Source of the DNA: Larix sibirica | Lineage: Eukaryota; Streptophyta; Pinopsida; Pinales; Pinaceae | Reading direction: 5' to 3' | DNA length: 11,125 nucleotides | Assembly: GCA_004151065.3 (NCBI GenBank) | Contig: NWUY0300050938.1 | Coordinates: forward strand, 2,674 to 13,798 | Shown: positions 8,144-11,125 of the stretch, in pieces | How positions within the stretch are numbered: position 1 is the first letter of the stretch | Layout: each line of letters opens with the position of its first letter | Translations under genes and position numbers: made by a program | The notes under the pieces: model-generated | What the model was told of the DNA's origin: nothing | The model's input: only the letters and a program-made list of their open reading frames with translations | Databases searched by the model: none

Positions 8144-8622
8144 ATATTCTAGATGACAATAGTGACGTTACTCCCATTTTTTTGGTTAGGCATCCCTTTG
8201 TCACCACTCAAGACCTAAAAAAGGTCGATATGTCAGATCTTCTGAGACTTTGCCTGAGAAGCATCATGTTTCCCTTTCTTGTCTAAATATGTATGTGTCT
8301 TCCCTTTACTCAGTCACAACCGCTTTATCCTTTGACTCTCCTTCTTCGGAAAATGTTGGGGTTATTATAGAAGGAAAACGCCCTGATTTGGGTTCTTAAT
8401 GATCATCTTTTTTTTTAATATCTTGGGGATTGGCAGTTATCCCAAAAGAAATGCCTTAAAGTGTATAATTGATACTGTGCATCTTGATATTGTCATGTTG
8501 CAAGGGACTATGTCCTCTACTACCAAAGCCTGTCATTTTTTTTGTTAAAATAAAACCCTTATGGAATTGTTGTGGATCGGATGCATGTGGCCTTTCTTGT
8601 GGTCTTTTGGTTTCTTGGAACC
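8144..8622 (+). repeat. 479-bp direct repeat, copy 2 (right of the N)
   Basis: It starts immediately after the N and repeats 7691-8142 at a constant offset of 453 up to the 27-base insertion at about 8575-8601. The longer form keeps the endonuclease codons for SDACGLSCG, so it is the ancestral arrangement and runs on into the rest of ORF2. Confidence 0.95.
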
Positions 8623-9225
8623 CATCAAGTGATGATCTTAAGCCTTTTAAAACTATTGCAGGGATTCAGGTTGAATTTTTTCTCAGAGGTTTTCAAACAT
8701 CTTTGTGTCTTTTGAATATATATGGTTCTTATAGGTGCAAAAAGGTCTTTTGGGATAAGATTATTTCTTTTGGAGTCTTATCAAATTCATCCTTAATTGT
8801 TGTTGGTGATCTAAACTTGACTTTGTCTTTAGCCGATGTTTGGGGATATGGAAATGTGAGAAATCCTCTAGCTCCTTTATTCTGAGATACCTTTGGTAAT
8901 GTTGGTTTGTTAGATGTGGCGCTAAGTTCTTTGTTTCCAACTTGGGCTAATGGACATACATGGAAAGTTGGGGTGGCCAAAACGCTGGACAATTTTTTAA
9001 TGGCAGTTTGACATTGTGAAGTAGTGGGAAGATATAGAACATGGGATATCCCAATAGGGGTCTGAGACCATAGGGATATTGCTCTTGAGCTTGATTTTGA
9101 TAAAGACTTATGTTATTATCCCTATAAGTTTAATAGAACTTGGATTAAGGATGGGGATTTTGCAATATGGTCAAACATAAATGGTTATTACTTTTGGAAT
9201 CAGGATCCATGTCTCCCATTATTTT
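8417..9225 (+). pseudogene. LINE ORF2 endonuclease domain (AP-endonuclease-like), broken
   Basis: The N-terminal part, in one phase, reads NILGIGSYPKRNALK (8417-8461) and HLDIVMLQGTMSSTTKAC (to about 8532). A T-run near 8534-8541 shifts the phase, and the frame goes on with SDACGLSCGLLVSWNP, LNIYGSYRCKKVFWDK, VVGDLNLTLSLADVWG (GDLN at about 8805-8816), TWANGHTWKVG and LDNFLMAV. Stops are at 8883, 9009 and 9063. This is the exonuclease-endonuclease-phosphatase fold that nicks target DNA to prime reverse transcription. The catalytic Glu of the usual QET is Gly here (QGT), the Trp of the N-terminal WN is missing, and the Ser of SDH is a stop (followed by DH, 9066-9071). The N-terminal piece also exists in the repeat copy at 7964-8142. 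It is inactive. Confidence 0.85.
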
Positions 9226-10853
9226 TTTGATGGAAAAGTTAAAACTTTTGAAATAAGAAGTGGATGTTTGGGACAGAGCAAATAAAAACGAAAATGATGA
9301 ACAAATTTTACAAATAGAAAGTGAAATTTATATCTTGGATGGGATGGTAGATGAGGATATCTTCTCTATTGACATAAAATAAAGATTGATTAGTCTGGAA
9401 CAATAAAAGCCCCAAATCTTAAAACAAATAGAGAATATTTGGAAGCTCAAAGGTAGAGTTGTGTGGGTCTCCCAAGGAGACAATAATACTAAATTATTCT
9501 AGCATTATGCCAATCATCGTAGAATAGATAACTCCATTTGGGAATTGAAGGATTCCTTGGGGGACTTTGTGTCTACTCAAGAATCAATAAAGAAGCCCGT
9601 GAATGGCTATTTTGAGATTGTGTACAAAAAAGGAAATTCTTCAGGTTTGATGGATAAATTGAAGGTTATCAAATATTATCCTCATTTTTTCGGTCAATAC
9701 GAGGATGAAATTATTGGTGCTGAAGTCAGTATGGATGAGATTAAACAAGTTCGTAAACTATTTTCTAGAGACAAAAGTCTCGGTCCATATGGGTGGACCA
9801 TGGAATTTTTCATCCATATTTTATTTGATTAGGGAAGACATCCTAAAGGTAGTGGAGGAGACTCATATGATGCATTTTATCGCTGTCAGTATGAATTCTA
9901 CTTATAATGATCTAATCCCCAAAAGAGATAAGACAGATAGATTCGAGGACTTCCAGTCGATTTCATTGTGTAATCTAATCTATAAATTTATTTCTAAGAT
10001 TACTTCAAATAGATTCAAAATTTTCGTAGCTAGATCTATCTCAATGGAGCAGTTTGGTTTCTTGACAAATCGTCAGATTCTAGATGTGGTGGTGTTTCCC
10101 ATGAATGTCGACATTTTATAAAGATCAGGAATCTTCAGGCCATTATCCTCAAGATGGACTTAATCAAAGCCTATGAATGTGTGGATTGGACATTCCTCTG
10201 ATTTGTCCTTCTTCAGATTGGGTTTCTGGTGGAGGTTACTAATTGGTTGATGGCATGTATTATCTCAGCAAATTTTATGGTGTTGAACAATGGGTCACCT
10301 AATTATTTCTTCCCTTATGGAAGGGTCTTCGCCAAGGGTGTCCTCTTTCCCCCTTGTTATTTCTCTTGGTTATTGAAGGTCTTAGTTGATCTATTGAGGC
10401 TGCTAGAAAGGATAAGAATCTCAAAGGTATAGATGTTTCTAGATATCTCTTCATCACTCATATTTTATTCATAGATGATGCCTTAATTTTTGGAAATGGA
10501 TCTGATAATGATTGGGCCTGCTATCGAGCCATTTTCGATACTTTATGCTCTACTTCATGAATTTCCATTAGCCTGCATAATTCTATGTTTTTGTACAACT
10601 GTGATGATATAGGCATCTGTGATCAGATTGCTCATCTCTTTCCCTATCATATGGAGCAGTAGGACTATGGATTTATATATCTTAGGTTTTTTTTAAATCC
10701 TAACTTATACCATAAAGAAGACTGGAACTTGCTTCTATGAAAATTGAGAAAATAATTAATAATTGGACGTATAGGTGGTTATCTTTTGGAGGACAATCCA
10801 CATTGTCCAAATGGGTCCTTGAATGTATACCTATTTATTGGTTTTCTTTGTGA
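9226..10853 (+). pseudogene. LINE ORF2 reverse transcriptase domain, broken by several frameshifts
   Basis: The linker is MEKLKLLK (9230-9253), GRVVWVSQGDNNTKLF with stop at 9500, and HYANHRRIDNSIWELKDSLG. It runs into EIKQVRKLFSRDKSLGPYGW and, after a shift near 9830, to REDILKVVEE and NDLIPKRDKT. The fingers have DFQSISLCNLIYKFISK (9948-9998) and EQFGFLTNRQILDVV. After a shift near 10105, palm motif A is KMDLIKAYECVDW (catalytic Asp at 10157-10159). A shift near 10320 leads to GLRQGCPLSPLLFLLVIEG, and the catalytic box is FIDDALIFG (10468-10494). The thumb has NPNLYHKEDW, a shift near 10736, and KIIN NW, RWLSFGGQSTLSKWVLECIP. These motifs in this order define a plant L1-type RT, which copies LINE RNA at the nicked target. 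All three catalytic Asp codons survive, but stops and at least four shifts prevent function. Confidence 0.9.
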
Positions 10854-11022
10854 TGGAGGAGCATATCTCCTATTGGGTCGAATAGCTTCTAGAACATTGA
10901 TTAAGTGTTGATCAAGGAGTTGGATCCTTGGAGATAGGGGCAGATCAAATTTTGTTGTTTGAAATTAGGTATCTTGTGCAACTAACAAGATAAATTCAGA
11001 TTTGTAGAGATGTTAGTCTCTT
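10854..11022. other. Sequence right of the LINE homology, unassigned
   Basis: After the TGA at 10851 the expected C-terminal RT motifs do not continue in any frame I read. TGTTAG at 11011-11016 resembles the first bases of many Copia-type LTRs, but nothing else here confirms an LTR. Confidence 0.35.
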
Positions 11023-11125
11023 AGAGATAAATTAGGGATATGATATCTAATTTTAGATATTAATTCCCTCATTCGAGGAAGAGATAAATTAGGGATATGA
11101 TTTCTAATTTTAGATCTTGATTCCC
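11023..11125. repeat. 57-bp tandem repeat with palindromic core, continues off right edge
   Basis: AGAGATAAATTAGGGATATGAT starts at 11023 and at 11080, so the unit is 57 bp. The second copy is cut by the window end after 46 bases, with about three mismatches to the first. The first copy holds ATATCTAA-TT-TTAGATAT (about 11043-11060), a perfect 8-bp hairpin, flanked by AGGGA on the left and TCCCT on the right. The full copy number lies outside the window. Confidence 0.7.

Larger units (their letters stand above)
6003..10853 (+). mobile_element. Degraded L1-type LINE with leader, ORF1 and ORF2 in canonical order
   Basis: The leader block at 6003-6070 matches that of the minus-strand LINE. ORF1 (6433-7833), endonuclease (from 7964 or 8417) and RT (9226-10853) follow in the order expected for plant L1-type LINEs. 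Homology fades after the segment ending IPIYWFSL (10827-10850). No poly-A tail or target-site duplication is visible, so the 3' end is truncated or interrupted. The left limit is uncertain and may reach 5770. The span includes a near-identical 452-bp repeat and an N at 8143. No protein can be made from this copy. Confidence 0.88.

Noticed and set aside
8729-8992. 87-codon minus-strand frame
   Set aside because: It is the shadow of the plus-strand endonuclease, which has clear motifs.
1-11125. LTR-retrotransposon or pararetrovirus pol (protease, integrase, RNase H), CRISPR array, or bacterial operon
   Set aside because: No protease, integrase or RNase H motif and no regular spacer-repeat structure was seen. 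The RT is of LINE type (FIDD, with GLRQGCPLSPLLF).

Overview
The window reads as intergenic, repeat-rich nuclear DNA from a land plant with a large transposon load. It is AT-rich and has no intact gene. Its recognisable protein traces are remnants of plant L1-type LINEs: an ORF1 with a DUF4283-like domain and CCHC zinc knuckle, and an ORF2 with an endonuclease and reverse transcriptase (RT). The style of these remnants would fit a gymnosperm, but I cannot prove the lineage from the sequence alone. A single N at position 8143 marks a draft-assembly join.

Layout. (1) 1-1266, minus strand: a decayed LINE ORF1 running off the left edge, with a presumed 5' leader behind it. (2) 1267-1980: no gene; an inverted telobox-like pair and an AT-rich low-complexity tract with a TATA-like motif. 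(3) About 1980-3340: a degenerate tandem array with a period near 175 bp and hints of a ~460-480 bp higher-order unit. (4) About 3390-5500: unique-looking AT-rich DNA with several short local duplications (24, 37, ~50-66 and ~80-110 bp) and one weak exon-like stretch, but no recognisable gene. (5) 5614-5685: a decayed tRNA-like sequence with a clean A box, possibly the head of a tRNA-derived SINE. (6) About 6003-10853, plus strand: a second LINE of the same broad type, with leader, ORF1, endonuclease and RT in the canonical order. It is interrupted by many stops and at least six reading-phase changes in ORF2. Within it, 452 bp are repeated almost perfectly on the two sides of the N. (7) 10854-11125: LINE similarity ends, and two copies of a 57-bp palindromic unit reach the right edge.

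The two LINE remnants point away from each other. They share an alignable leader block as well as ORF1 homology, so they are probably two insertions of one family. Neither can encode working proteins: the endonuclease has lost its catalytic glutamate, the SDH motif carries a stop, and both ORFs have many nonsense codons. The RT aspartates survive only as relics.

I found no convincing novel biological system. The points most worth checking are the duplication abutting the N (probably an assembly artefact), the ~175-bp array, the tRNA-like element, and the palindromic repeat at the right edge.
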